A DNA stretch of 64,000 bases, from positions 1,302,001 through 1,366,000 of the forward strand of contig NZ_CP027666.1 of the NCBI RefSeq assembly GCF_003008535.1, in the 5' to 3' direction. Source of the stretch: Ottowia oryzae (GTDB taxonomy: Bacteria; Pseudomonadota; Gammaproteobacteria; Burkholderiales; Burkholderiaceae_C). Of this stretch, positions 25,957 to 35,129 are shown one piece after another. The notes under the pieces were generated by a model. It searched no databases and was not told the origin of the DNA. It saw only the letters and a program-made list of their open reading frames with translations. Position 1 is the first letter of the stretch. Each line of letters opens with the position of its first letter. The translations under genes were made by a program, and so were the position numbers.

Positions 25957-27624
25957 TCAGTCCATCGTCATCGTGGCCAGGTCGATGAACCAGCTGCGCG
26001 GCTGCACCACGTGCTTGACCTTGGGCGACATGGCGCGGGGGCCCACGTCGTGCGCCACGTACAGGAAGGGCGGGTCTTCCACCATGTGCGCGTGCAGCTT
26101 GGCCAGCGCCGCATCACGGGCCTTGTCGTCGAACGAGGTGCGCGCGTCTGCCACCAGCTTGTCCACCTCGGGGTTGCCGTAGTAGCCCCAGTTGTTGGAC
26201 GCGGGCGGGAAGGCCTTGCTTGACACGAAGCGAACCATCGCGAAGAACGGATCCATCGCCGCGAAGCTGATGTTGACCGCGTTCGCGCCGTTGGCCGTCG
26301 CATCCTTGGCACCTTTGCGCCAGTTGGTGAACAGCGTGTTCCACTCGATCACGTCGAAGTCAACGTCGATGTAGCAGGCCTTCAGCGACTGCTGGATGAA
26401 CTCGTTCATCGGCAGCGGCTGCATCTGGCCAGAGCCCGAGGCCGAGATCTGCACCTTCACCTTCAGCGGCTTGGCGGCCGACCAGCCGGCCTGCTGCATC
26501 AGCGCCTGCGCACCCTTGACGTCGTACTTGATGTCGAACTTGGGGTTGCCCCACCACGGGTGGCCCGGGGCGACCACGCCCTTGGCCTCGGCCATCATGC
26601 CGCCCAGCAGTTGCTTGAGGCCCCCGCGGTCCACGCACAGGTTGGCCGCCTGGCGCACGCGCTTGTCGAGCCAGGGCGATCCCGGCGCAAAGGAGAACTG
26701 CCACGGCCACACATGCGGCTGTGCGTTGGCGTATACCTTGAAGCCGCGCTGCTTGATCTGGTCCAGCGCGTCGGGCGCGGGCGCCTCGATCCAGTCCACC
26801 TGGCCGCCCAGCAAGGCGGCGGTGCGGGCGTTGGCTTCGGGCATGGGCAGCAGCACCACCTTGTCGATCTTGGGCACGCGCTTGGCGTCCCAATAGCTCT
26901 TGTTGGCGGCCAGTTCCAGCCGCTCGCGCGCCGCGAAGCGCGTGACCTTGAACGGGCCCGAGCCCGAGGGCGCCGCGGCGAACGCCGTCCATGCGGCCTT
27001 GGACTTGTCGGCGGGTGTGGCGCCCTTGGCGGCGTCGAACGCCTTTTTCCACGCCGCTGGCGACGCCATGAAGAGGTTCGTCAGGTTGATGGGCAGAAAG
27101 GAATCGGGTTCGCTGGTGGTCAGCTCCACCGTCAGGTCGTCGATCTTGCGGGCGCTGCGCAGCGTGGGCATGCGCGATGCCGTCACGCCCACCTGGCTGG
27201 CGTCGAACTGCGGCGCTTCCTTGTCCAGCACTTTGTTCACGTTCCACACCACCGCGTCGGCGTTGAAGGGCGACCCATCGTGGAAAGTGACCCCCGGGCG
27301 CAGCTTGAACACCCATTTGGTCTTGTCCTTGGCGTCCACCGCCCAGCTGGTGGCCAGGCCGGGAATCAGCACGCTGGGCGCGTCGGCCTTCGACAAATCC
27401 CACTGCGTGAGCGAGTCGTAGATTGGGATGCCGGTGAAGCGGTTGCCCTCAAAGCCCTGATCGGGCTGGCCCAGCGTGCGCGGGATGTCGGCGGCCGTCA
27501 TGGCGATGCGCAGGGTTTTGCCTTGCGCATGGGCGGCGCCGATGCCGATCACAAGCAGGGCGGCGGTCAGGGCGCTGGCGCGCAGGATGCGGCGGGAGGA
27601 GGTCGGCCGGGCAATCGTGGGCAT
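25957..27624 (-). CDS. Peptide-type ABC transporter substrate-binding protein (family 5)
   Basis: A 555-residue periplasmic receptor of the DppA/OppA/NikA class. The signal peptide ends GAAHAQG. LATSWAVDAKDKTKWVFKLR, then GVTFHDGSPFNADAVVWN, is the family-5 signature. First gene of a reverse operon with oppB-, oppC-, oppF- and oppD-like genes, an amidase and a carbamoylase-type hydrolase. The ligand may be an amide or ureido compound rather than a peptide, judged from those enzymes; this is an inference. Confidence 0.93.
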   Translation of the reverse strand: MPTIARPTSSRRILRASALTAALLVIGIGAAHAQGKTLRIAMTAADIPRTLGQPDQGFEGNRFTGIPIYDSLTQWDLSKADAPSVLIPGLATSWAVDAKDKTKWVFKLRPGVTFHDGSPFNADAVVWNVNKVLDKEAPQFDASQVGVTASRMPTLRSARKIDDLTVELTTSEPDSFLPINLTNLFMASPAAWKKAFDAAKGATPADKSKAAWTAFAAAPSGSGPFKVTRFAARERLELAANKSYWDAKRVPKIDKVVLLPMPEANARTAALLGGQVDWIEAPAPDALDQIKQRGFKVYANAQPHVWPWQFSFAPGSPWLDKRVRQAANLCVDRGGLKQLLGGMMAEAKGVVAPGHPWWGNPKFDIKYDVKGAQALMQQAGWSAAKPLKVKVQISASGSGQMQPLPMNEFIQQSLKACYIDVDFDVIEWNTLFTNWRKGAKDATANGANAVNISFAAMDPFFAMVRFVSSKAFPPASNNWGYYGNPEVDKLVADARTSFDDKARDAALAKLHAHMVEDPPFLYVAHDVGPRAMSPKVKHVVQPRSWFIDLATMTMD

Positions 27625-27924
27625 GGGATGAAGCTCCTGGTTTGGTTGATGTGCCCCCAGGGATAAGCACACGCCGTGCCTGAATTGATTGATTCGATAT
27701 TAGCTATATATGTATCGATAATCGATTCTTCTGGCGTTATTGGTGCTGCTGCGGCGGCTTTGGTGCGCGCGTTCACCGACGCGGTGCGTGCAGCGCTCTT
27801 GGGCGCCAGGCGCGGAGTTCCGAATGCGGTGCGCACAGCGCACGCACGCTGCCGCGCCTATCTACCGCAAGACCGCCTGTCGCACGATGGCGCGGGTCTG
27901 CCGGTCGATCGGCCGCGCAGCGGC
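27625..27924 (-). promoter_or_regulatory. AT-rich promoter/operator region of the Opp-type operon
   Basis: The 300-base gap has no gene. An unusually AT-rich island (about 27682-27730) contains an inverted repeat TCGATA (27694-27699) and TATCGA (27713-27718), plus two ATCGAT copies. Its position just upstream of the receptor gene, with an IclR gene next to it, makes it the likely promoter and a candidate IclR operator. Bases 27742-27924 show nothing further. Confidence 0.4.
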
Positions 27925-28755
27925 TCAGCCGGGCAGTGCGCTGGCGATGGCACGCGCGCACTCAATCACCAAGGGCGCCAGGCGCTGGCGCGCATCATCC
28001 GGTGTCCAGCGGCAGGTGGGCGGCGACACGTGCACGGCGCCATGCGTCACGCCCCTTCGATCCACGATGGGCGCGGCAATGCCCATGTCGCCCAGGAACA
28101 GCTCCTCAGCGTTCCAGGCGTAGCCCACGCGCCGGCATTCATCGATACGCTCGGTGATGGCGGCCACATCCGTGAGCGTGTGGGGCGTGCGCGGCTCGCG
28201 CGCCGAAGCGGCCAGCACGGCGGCCACTTGGGCATCAGACTGCCCGGCCAGCCACGCGCGGCCGCTGCTCGTGCAGTACATGGGTATGCGCATGCCCACC
28301 GGCGTCAGCACGGGAATGAACTGCGTCGTCATGCGCTGGGCGATGTAGACCATGTCCAGCTCCACCGGTTCGGTCAGGCTGGCCGTCTCGCCGCTTTCAT
28401 TGGACAACTGGGCCAGGTAGGGCGTGGCCGCCAGCGCCAGCGGGTGGCTGGCCACGTAGCCGTAGCCGATCTCCAGCGCCTTGGGCTGCAGGCAGAAGCG
28501 GCCGGTGCGGGGCTGCCGCCCCAGGTAGCCCAGCACCTCTAGCGTGTGCACCGTGCGCTGGGCCGACGCCTTGGTCATGTCGCTGCGTGCGGCCACTTCG
28601 GACAGCGTCATCGCGCGGTGCCCGGCGTCAAAGCTGCGCAGCACGGCCAGGCCCTTGGCCAGGGACAGGTTGAACAGCGGATCGGGGCGCGCTTCGGGCG
28701 CATCGGCCAGGGGGACGTTGTCGGTCACAGACGGGGGTTGGGTGGGCTTGGGCAT
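27925..28755 (-). CDS. IclR-family transcriptional regulator
   Basis: A 276-residue regulator. The N-terminal winged helix-turn-helix covers [43 protein letters not shown], and the C-terminal IclR effector domain includes [17 protein letters not shown] and GYAWNAEE. It probably controls the adjacent Opp-type/amidase operon, which lies on the same strand downstream. Start ATG 28755 is 73 bases from the divergent pyrC start. Confidence 0.93.
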   Translation of the reverse strand: MPKPTQPPSVTDNVPLADAPEARPDPLFNLSLAKGLAVLRSFDAGHRAMTLSEVAARSDMTKASAQRTVHTLEVLGYLGRQPRTGRFCLQPKALEIGYGYVASHPLALAATPYLAQLSNESGETASLTEPVELDMVYIAQRMTTQFIPVLTPVGMRIPMYCTSSGRAWLAGQSDAQVAAVLAASAREPRTPHTLTDVAAITERIDECRRVGYAWNAEELFLGDMGIAAPIVDRRGVTHGAVHVSPPTCRWTPDDARQRLAPLVIECARAIASALPG

Positions 28756-28828
28756 GGTGGACGGTGTGGCGGCGCCCATTCTGGCGCAGCAGCGCCTGCC
28801 CCCGGGACCCGATGGGACAATGCAGTCC

Positions 28829-29860
28829 ATGCCCACCACCCTCACCATCACCCGGCCAGACGACTGGCACTTGCATGTGCGCGACGGCGCCGCCCTGGCC
28901 AGTGTCGTGCCGCACACGGCGGCCCAGTTTGGCCGCGCGATCATCATGCCCAACCTGAAGCCGCCCGTCACCACGGCGGCGCAGGCGCTATCGTATAAAG
29001 AGCGCATCCTGCAGGCGGTGCCTGCGGCAGTGGCCTTTGAGCCGCTCATGACGCTGTACCTCACCGACAACACGCCGCCCGATGAAATCGCCCGCGCGGC
29101 CGATGCGGGCGTGGTCGCCCTCAAGCTGTACCCGGCCGGCGCCACCACCAACAGCGACGCGGGCGTGACCGACGTGCGCAAGACCTACAAGACCCTCGAA
29201 GCCATGCAGCGCCACGGCCTCAAGCTGCTGGTGCACGGCGAAGTGACCGACAGCGACATCGACCTGTTCGACCGCGAGGCGGTGTTCATCGACCGCGTCA
29301 TGGCCCCGCTGCGCAAAGACTTGCCTGAGCTGAAAGTCGTCTTCGAGCACATCACCACGAAAGACGCCGCGCAGTATGTGGCCGCGGAAGGCCCACACAC
29401 CGCCGCCACCATCACCGCGCACCACCTGCTGTACAACCGCAACGCGCTGTTTCAGGGCGGCATCCGCCCGCACTATTACTGCCTGCCCGTGCTCAAGCGC
29501 GAAACGCACCGCCAGGCCTTGGTGCAGGCCGCCACCAGCGGCAGCCCCAAGTTCTTCCTGGGCACCGACAGCGCCCCGCACCCCGCCCAGCTCAAAGAAA
29601 ACGCCTGCGGCTGCGCCGGTTGCTACACGGCCCTGAGCGCACTGGAGCTGTACGCCGAGGCTTTTGAGGCAGCCGGCGCGCTCGACAAATTGGAAGGTTT
29701 TGCGTCTTTCTTTGGGGCTGATTTCTACGGCTTGCCCAGGAACAGCGGGCGCACTACGCTACGGAAAGAAGAGTGGAAGCTGCCCAACGAGGTGGCTTTT
29801 GGGGAAACGGTGGTTAAGCCATTGCGGGGTGGGGAGGCGCTGGCTTGGCGCGTTGTCTGA
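28829..29860 (+). CDS. pyrC: Dihydroorotase PyrC
   Basis: A 343-residue class II dihydroorotase that closes carbamoyl aspartate to dihydroorotate in pyrimidine synthesis. The binuclear zinc site is visible: [10 protein letters not shown] (HxH, residues 14 and 16), the carboxylated Lys in [14 protein letters not shown], His in LLVHGE and FEHITT, and the catalytic Asp in [11 protein letters not shown] 28829 is used; ATG 28820 is in frame. GGGACAAT at 28813-28820 could be a -10 element giving a very short leader. Confidence 0.96.
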   Translation: MPTTLTITRPDDWHLHVRDGAALASVVPHTAAQFGRAIIMPNLKPPVTTAAQALSYKERILQAVPAAVAFEPLMTLYLTDNTPPDEIARAADAGVVALKLYPAGATTNSDAGVTDVRKTYKTLEAMQRHGLKLLVHGEVTDSDIDLFDREAVFIDRVMAPLRKDLPELKVVFEHITTKDAAQYVAAEGPHTAATITAHHLLYNRNALFQGGIRPHYYCLPVLKRETHRQALVQAATSGSPKFFLGTDSAPHPAQLKENACGCAGCYTALSALELYAEAFEAAGALDKLEGFASFFGADFYGLPRNSGRTTLRKEEWKLPNEVAFGETVVKPLRGGEALAWRVV

Positions 29861-29894
29861 AGAGACACCGTCAATTAAAACTAAGGAGTCCGGC

Positions 29895-30284
29895 ATGCCA
29901 TTGGCCAAGATCGAAGTGCGAAGGTCTCGTCCGCCTGAAGAAGTGCAGGGGCTGATGGAAGCCGTCTATCAGGCCCTGCGCACGGCGTTGAAGGTGCCGC
30001 AGGACGACCGGCAGATCCGCTACGTGGAGCATCGGCCTGAGCACTTTTCGGTGCCGGCCACCAAAAGCGAGAACTACACCTACGTCGAGATCGTCATGTT
30101 TCCTGGCCGGTCGTTGGCTGCCAAGCGTCAGCTGTACCAGGAGATCGTGACGCGATTTCAGGCGCTTGGCATCGATCCGCAGGATGTCCTGATCGTTCTG
30201 CAAGAGCCGCCGCTGAGCAATTGGGGGCTGCAAGGCGGCCAGCCTGCCTCGGAAGTGGATCTCGGCTTCGAACTGGATGTGTGA
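29895..30284 (+). CDS. Tautomerase-superfamily protein
   Basis: A 129-residue protein beginning Met-Pro, so removal of Met would expose the catalytic Pro1 of the 4-oxalocrotonate tautomerase superfamily. Length and the segments VEHRPEHFSVP and YTYVEIVMFPGRS resemble the two-repeat tautomerases (malonate semialdehyde decarboxylase or DUF1904-like). AAGGAG (29883-29888) precedes the start. It lies 34 bases past pyrC and may share its transcript. Substrate unknown. Confidence 0.8.
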   Translation: MPLAKIEVRRSRPPEEVQGLMEAVYQALRTALKVPQDDRQIRYVEHRPEHFSVPATKSENYTYVEIVMFPGRSLAAKRQLYQEIVTRFQALGIDPQDVLIVLQEPPLSNWGLQGGQPASEVDLGFELDV

Positions 30285-30670
30285 GTCTGTCATCCGTGAG
30301 GCTGATTCCAAACTTTGCACAGCGCCGCCGCCTGCGCTGGCCGATATGTTTGCCGAGCACATGGGGCGCTGCGAAAGGCTGCGCAAGCGCCCGCCCACGC
30401 CACGGCTGATTGGCACGGAATAGTGCGCGGGTGGGGCCGCGCCGGGCGGTGCGGGTTCTTGGTCTTTTCGCACGCCAGCGCAAGATGGGCTTGCGCTGGC
30501 AGCTATTTTTTGAATAGCGAGCCGGGGTGAGGCGGATTGCCCCGCGGGTGAAGTCATAGCGCCGCAGGTCACGCGGCTACGACGTCGGCACCGCAGATTC
30601 ACGGGCCTTCCGCGCCGGCACAGTCCGTTGCGGCCAGCCCTGGAACCGAAGCGCGAAAAAACCCGGTGCC
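30285..30670. other. Intergenic stretch with a repeat, no recognised gene
   Basis: Apart from the dispersed repeat at 30474-30526 nothing recognisable is present. Short forward frames here have no motif or ribosome binding site. It separates two convergent genes. Confidence 0.45.
30474..30526. repeat. Dispersed palindromic repeat, copy 8
   Basis: Perfect 11-base arms GCCAGCGCAAG (30474-30484) and CTTGCGCTGGC (30490-30500) around a 5-base loop, followed by AGCTATTTTTTGAATAG. The hairpin plus T-run could terminate transcription of the tautomerase message. Confidence 0.75.
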
Positions 30671-31621
30671 TCAGGCCGGCGCGCCTGGCACCGTCAAGCA
30701 CCGCCCCTCACGAATCAGCCCTTCAAAGCCTGCCGCCAGCGCGTCCACCAACTGGCGCACGGCCGGGCGCATGCCGCGCCGGGTGGCGAAGGCCACTTGC
30801 ACCAGCCAGGGTTGCGGGGCCCAGCCGGGCAGGGTTTCTTGCAGGTCGCCGCGCTGCAGCGCGTCGTGCGCCAGCAGGCGCGGCAGGGGTGCGCAGCCGA
30901 CGCCGGCCAGGGCGGCGTCCAGCAGTGCGGCCATGTCGTCGGCGATCAGGCGCGGGGTGTGGGGCACCACGGCGGTTTGGCCGCCGGGGCCGCTCAGGTG
31001 CCAGGTTTGCGCTTCTTCGGAATTGCCCAGGCCCAGCGTGGGCAGGCGCGCCAGTTGCTCGGGCTCAGTGGGCGGCATGGCGGTGCTCAGCAGGCGGGGC
31101 GATGCCACCAGCACGTGCGGGCTGAGGGCGAGGGCGCGCACGGTTTCCTCGCGCGGCAGCGGGCCGCCGGGCGGGCGCACGCGCAGGGCCAGATCCACGC
31201 CGCCTTCCCACACGTCGACGTTGGCGTTGGTGGCGTGCACTTGCAGGCGCACCTGCGGCCAGGCGTTGAGGTAGCGCGCCAGCATGGGTGCGACGGCCGA
31301 TTGCAGCAGCGCGGGTGGGCACGACAGGCGCACGGTGCCGCGCGGGGTGGCGGCGTCGGCGGCGACCAGGGCTTCGGCGGCCTGCGCTTCGGCCAGCATG
31401 GCGCGGGCGTGCTCCAGCACGGCCAGGCCGGTGTCGGTCAGCGCAAATCGGCGTGTGGTGCGCTGGATCAGCCGCGTGCCCAGGCGGCCTTCAAGCTGCG
31501 CCACGCGGCGGCTGAGCTTGGATTTGGGCACGTCGGTGGCGCGTTCGGCCGCGGCAAAGCCGCCGTGCTCGGCCACGGCGGCGAAGTAGGCCAGGTCGTT
31601 CAGGTCGGTCAGTGGCGTCAT
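30671..31621 (-). CDS. LysR-family transcriptional regulator
   Basis: A 316-residue LysR regulator. The N-terminal helix-turn-helix is in FAAVAEHGGFAAAERATDVPKSKLSRRVAQLE, followed by LGTRLIQRTTRRFALTD, and the C-terminal part is a periplasmic-binding-like effector domain. It is divergent from a pirin gene with about 230 bases between starts, the common arrangement of a LysR regulator and its pirin target. Control of the pirin is therefore likely but inferred. Confidence 0.93.
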   Translation of the reverse strand: MTPLTDLNDLAYFAAVAEHGGFAAAERATDVPKSKLSRRVAQLEGRLGTRLIQRTTRRFALTDTGLAVLEHARAMLAEAQAAEALVAADAATPRGTVRLSCPPALLQSAVAPMLARYLNAWPQVRLQVHATNANVDVWEGGVDLALRVRPPGGPLPREETVRALALSPHVLVASPRLLSTAMPPTEPEQLARLPTLGLGNSEEAQTWHLSGPGGQTAVVPHTPRLIADDMAALLDAALAGVGCAPLPRLLAHDALQRGDLQETLPGWAPQPWLVQVAFATRRGMRPAVRQLVDALAAGFEGLIREGRCLTVPGAPA

Positions 31622-31624
31622 TTG

Positions 31625-31690
31625 CTATGAATTGGGTAGCTGTCAGCGCTGGTGCTGTGGGCGCTGGAGGGTGATTTGTTCTGAAATCAA
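31625..31690. repeat. Dispersed palindromic repeat, copy 9, in the LysR-pirin intergenic region
   Basis: GCTATGAATTGGGTAGCTGT, then CAGCGCTGGTGCTGTGGGCGCTGGAGGGTGATTTG. A degenerate copy starting 4 bases from the LysR start codon, so it lies in that gene's 5' leader. Confidence 0.6.
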
Positions 31691-31851
31691 TTGGCTGATG
31701 GCGCATGGAGCCAAGTCAGCGGCACACGGCTATTGTCCTGATAATGCAACGATGTGGTGCCATTTTGTCTATTTAAAAGCGCCAGTGAGACGCCTACTAT
31801 CACCCCATGGCGCCCATCAAGTGACCGGCGCCGCATCCCAGGAGATACCAG

Positions 31852-32787
31852 ATGACCACCACAAGCACCCCCACCCGCACCGCCACCACCCCCGTGGGCG
31901 CCAGCGCCAAGCGCGTGCTGGCCCAGGCCAGCGCGCCTGGCCGCCACTGGGTGGGCGACGGTTTTCCGGTGCACGGCATGTTCGGCTACAACGGCGCGGG
32001 CGTGGCCGAGCGCAGCCCCTTCCTGCTGCTGGACTACGCGGCGCCCACCACGTTCGGCCCCAACACCGGGCACCGGCGCGGCGTGGGCCAGCACCCGCAC
32101 CGCGGCTTTGAAACCGTGACCATCGTGTACGACGGCGAGGTGGAGCACCGCGATTCCACCGGCGCCGGGGGTGTGATCGGCAAGGGCGACGTGCAGTGGA
32201 TGACCGCCGGCGGCGGCATCCTGCACGAGGAGTTCCATTCCGAGGCCTACAGCCGCAGTGGCGGCCCGTTCGAGATGGTGCAGCTGTGGGTCAACCTGCC
32301 CGCCAAGGACAAGATGACCCCGGCGCATTACCAGGGCATCACCGACGGGCAGATTCCCGCCGTGGCCCTGCCGGGTGGCGCGGGCACCGTGCGCGTGATC
32401 GCCGGCCAGTACGGCGACGTGCGCGGCCCGGCCGAAACGTACACGCCTATCCACGTGCTGGACGTGCGCCTGGGCGCCGGGCAGACTGCCGTGCTGGACC
32501 AGCCCGAAGGCTGGACCACGCTGGTGGTGGTGCTGGACGGCACGGTGCAGATCAACGGCAGCGAAAACGGGGGCCAGGTGCTGCGCGCCGCCGAAATGGC
32601 GACGCTGAGCACCGAAGGCAGCGGCCTGACGATCGAGGCGAACGGCGACGCCAAGCTCCTGGTGCTGGCCGGCGAGCCGATCGACGAGCCGGTGGTTGGC
32701 TATGGCCCGTTCGTGATGAACAGCCAGGCCGAGATCGGCGCTGCGATCAACGACTTCAACAGCGGGCGCTTCGGCCGCGTGGCCTGA
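31852..32787 (+). CDS. Pirin family protein
   Basis: A 311-residue two-cupin protein. Metal ligands of the N-terminal cupin are visible in HPHRGFETVTIVYDGEVEHRD, with His of ILHEEFH further on. Pirins include quercetinase-type dioxygenases and redox sensors; the substrate here is unknown. GGAGA precedes ATG 31852. A five-codon upstream ORF (31806-31823) lies in the leader. It is divergent from the LysR gene and followed by a terminator. Confidence 0.92.
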   Translation: MTTTSTPTRTATTPVGASAKRVLAQASAPGRHWVGDGFPVHGMFGYNGAGVAERSPFLLLDYAAPTTFGPNTGHRRGVGQHPHRGFETVTIVYDGEVEHRDSTGAGGVIGKGDVQWMTAGGGILHEEFHSEAYSRSGGPFEMVQLWVNLPAKDKMTPAHYQGITDGQIPAVALPGGAGTVRVIAGQYGDVRGPAETYTPIHVLDVRLGAGQTAVLDQPEGWTTLVVVLDGTVQINGSENGGQVLRAAEMATLSTEGSGLTIEANGDAKLLVLAGEPIDEPVVGYGPFVMNSQAEIGAAINDFNSGRFGRVA

Positions 32788-32835
32788 AGCCGGGCAGGGC
32801 AGCGCGGGGCGGCAGGTGCCCCGCGCGCCCCATGT

Positions 32836-32859
32836 GCGCCGGCCCCCGGCGCTTTTTTT
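32836..32859 (+). terminator. Rho-independent terminator after the first pirin gene
   Basis: GCGCCGG (32836-32842) and CCGGCGC (32846-32852) are perfect arms with a 3-base loop, followed by seven T. Confidence 0.8.
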
Positions 32860-32955
32860 GCAAACCCTTCGCTGTGGCCGTGGCTGCGGTTGTGCTGCGG
32901 TGGGCCGGTGTATCGTTGCGCCCCTGTTTGACATCCATCAAAAAGAGAACGAACT

Positions 32956-34761
32956 ATGGCGGTAGAAGGAGGAATGACCGGCCAGCTGGTCAGCGTGGTG
33001 ACCCTGCTGGGGGCGGCCGTGGTGGCCGTGCCTTTGTTCAAGCGGCTGGGGCTGGGGGCGGTGCTGGGCTATTTGGCGGGGGGCCTTGCCATCGGCCCGT
33101 TCGGGCTGAAGCTGGTCAACGACCCGCAGACGATCTTGCACGTGGCCGAGCTGGGCGTGGTGATGTTCCTGTTCATCATCGGCCTGGAGATGAAGCCCTC
33201 GCACCTGTGGAGCCTGCGGCGGCAGATCTTCGGGCTGGGCAGCCTGCAGGTAGTGGTGTGCGCGGCGCTGCTCACGGTGGTGGGCATGGCGTTTGGCTAC
33301 AGCTGGCAGGTGTCTTTCGTGTCGGGCGCGGGCTTCGTGCTGACCTCTACCGCCATCGTCATGCAGGTGCTGGCCGAGCGGGGCGACATCGCCGCGCCGC
33401 GTGGGCAGCGCATCGTCTCCATCCTGCTGTTTGAAGACCTGCTGATCGTGCCCCTGCTGGCCATCGTCGCCTTCATGGCGCCGCCAGACGCTGCGCACGC
33501 AGTCACCACCACGCCGCTGTGGCAACGCCTGGGCGTGGCGGCCTTGGCGCTGGGCGCCCTGGTGGCGGCAGGCGTTTGGCTGTTGAACCCACTGTTTCGT
33601 GTGTTGGCGCGGGCCAAGGCGCGCGAAGTGATGACTGCTGCCGCCCTGCTGGTGGTGCTGGGCGCTGCGCTGCTGATGGAGCTGGGCGGCCTGTCGATGG
33701 CCATGGGCGCCTTTCTGGCGGGCGTGCTGCTGTCGGAATCCACCTTCCGCCACCAGCTGGAGGCCGATGTCGAGCCTTTCCGCGGCCTGCTGCTGGGCCT
33801 GTTCTTCCTGGCCGTGGGCATGTCGCTGGACTTGTCGGTGGTGATGCGCAACTGGCCGCTGGTGCTGTCGGGCGTGCTGGCGCTGATGGCGACCAAGGCC
33901 GCGTGCATCTACGCCGTGGCGCGCCTGGCCAAAAGCAGCCACGCCGAGGCGATCGACCGCGCCGTGCTGATGGCCCAGGGCGGCGAATTCGCCTTCGTGC
34001 TGTTCGCGCAGGCGCTGGCGCAACACGTGATCACGCCGGAGATCAACGCCAACATGACGGCCATCGTGGTGCTGTCGATGGCGTTCACCCCGCTGGTCGT
34101 CGTAGTGCACAGCCGCATGGTGCGCGCCAACCCGCAGGGCGAATCGATGGAAGGCGTAGAGCCGGTGCACGACGGCCAGGGCAGCGTGATCATCGTCGGC
34201 TTTGGCCGCGTGGGGCAGATCGTCACGCAAAGCGCGCTGCTGCGCGGCGCCGAAATCACCATCATCGACAACGACACCACCACCATCCGCGACGCCAACA
34301 GCTACGGCTTCAAGGTGTACTACGGCGACGGCGCGCGCATCGACGTGCTGCACGCCGCCGGCGCGCACCACGCCCGCGCCATCGTGGTGTGCGTGGACAA
34401 CCCGGACGCCGCCACCTTGATCGCCGAAACCGCCAAAGAGCACTTTCCGCACGCCGAGCTGATCGTGCGCGCCTATGACCGCCGGCATGCGCTGGCCCTG
34501 GTCAAGACCGACGCCGACGTGGTGGTGCGCGAGACCTTTGAATCCGCCCTGGTGATGGGCCGCGCCACCGCCTGCGCGCTGGGCGCCACGCGGGAAGAGG
34601 CCGACGCGCACATGGATGAACTGCGCCGCCGCGACAACGAACGTTTCGCGCTGGAAGTCAGCGGTGGCCAGTTCGCCGGGCGCGACCTGGTTTTGCACAA
34701 CATGGCCGAAGCCTCAGCGCGTGCCACCCACGCGGGCGAGGCCAAAGCCGCGGCGACTTGA
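32956..34761 (+). CDS. CPA2-family K+/H+ antiporter with TrkA-N domain (Kef-type)
   Basis: A 601-residue protein with an N-terminal 12-13-helix CPA2 exchanger domain and a C-terminal RCK/TrkA-N domain. GLEMKPSHLWSLRR and LLFEDLLIVPLLAI are conserved exchanger segments (the FED motif carries the proton/cation Asp). VIIVGFGRVGQ (about residue 415) is the nucleotide-binding Rossmann motif. It resembles KefB/KefC-type glutathione-gated systems, but no KefF/KefG partner is adjacent. ATG 32956 is used; ATG 32974 follows an AAGGAGG only one base away. Confidence 0.9.
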   Translation: MAVEGGMTGQLVSVVTLLGAAVVAVPLFKRLGLGAVLGYLAGGLAIGPFGLKLVNDPQTILHVAELGVVMFLFIIGLEMKPSHLWSLRRQIFGLGSLQVVVCAALLTVVGMAFGYSWQVSFVSGAGFVLTSTAIVMQVLAERGDIAAPRGQRIVSILLFEDLLIVPLLAIVAFMAPPDAAHAVTTTPLWQRLGVAALALGALVAAGVWLLNPLFRVLARAKAREVMTAAALLVVLGAALLMELGGLSMAMGAFLAGVLLSESTFRHQLEADVEPFRGLLLGLFFLAVGMSLDLSVVMRNWPLVLSGVLALMATKAACIYAVARLAKSSHAEAIDRAVLMAQGGEFAFVLFAQALAQHVITPEINANMTAIVVLSMAFTPLVVVVHSRMVRANPQGESMEGVEPVHDGQGSVIIVGFGRVGQIVTQSALLRGAEITIIDNDTTTIRDANSYGFKVYYGDGARIDVLHAAGAHHARAIVVCVDNPDAATLIAETAKEHFPHAELIVRAYDRRHALALVKTDADVVVRETFESALVMGRATACALGATREEADAHMDELRRRDNERFALEVSGGQFAGRDLVLHNMAEASARATHAGEAKAAAT

Positions 34762-34820
34762 TCGCCACTTGATCACCCCATCACGGGCAGCCCCTCGCCA
34801 TCCAACATCGGAGATACGCC

Positions 34821-35129
34821 ATGACCACCGAGCCACCGAACATCGTCCTGAACGAAGCCACCCGCCGTTTTGAATGGACGGTGGACGGCCACACCGCCTA
34901 CGAAGTGTTTGAGCGCTTTCCCGGCGGCATTGCGTACCTGCACACCATCGTGCCCAAGGAACTGGCTGGCCGCGGCATCGGCGGTACGCTGGTCAAGCAC
35001 ATCCTGGACTACGCGGCGGCTCAGGGGCTGAAGGTGCGGCCCGATTGCCCTTTCGTGAAGGCCTACATCGACAAGCACCCTGAATACCGGGCCAATTCAC
35101 TGGCGCACGGCGCCCAGGGGGCCGCATGA
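34821..35129 (+). CDS. Small GNAT-family N-acetyltransferase (YjdJ-like)
   Basis: A 102-residue minimal GNAT domain. LHTIVPKELAGRGIGGTLVKHILDYA includes the R/Q-G-x-G acetyl-CoA binding loop, and VRPDCPFVKAYIDKHPEY is the conserved C-terminal signature of this small subfamily, with a candidate catalytic Cys. Substrate unknown. Its stop overlaps the next start by 4 bases, so the two are co-translated. Confidence 0.88.
   Translation: MTTEPPNIVLNEATRRFEWTVDGHTAYEVFERFPGGIAYLHTIVPKELAGRGIGGTLVKHILDYAAAQGLKVRPDCPFVKAYIDKHPEYRANSLAHGAQGAA

Noticed and set aside
31806..31823. Five-codon upstream ORF before the first pirin gene, considered as an attenuator
   Set aside because: No regulatory codon run or alternative hairpins were visible.
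32938..34698. 586-codon reverse ORF opposite the Kef-type gene
   Set aside because: Antisense shadow; the forward frame has clear transporter and TrkA-N motifs.
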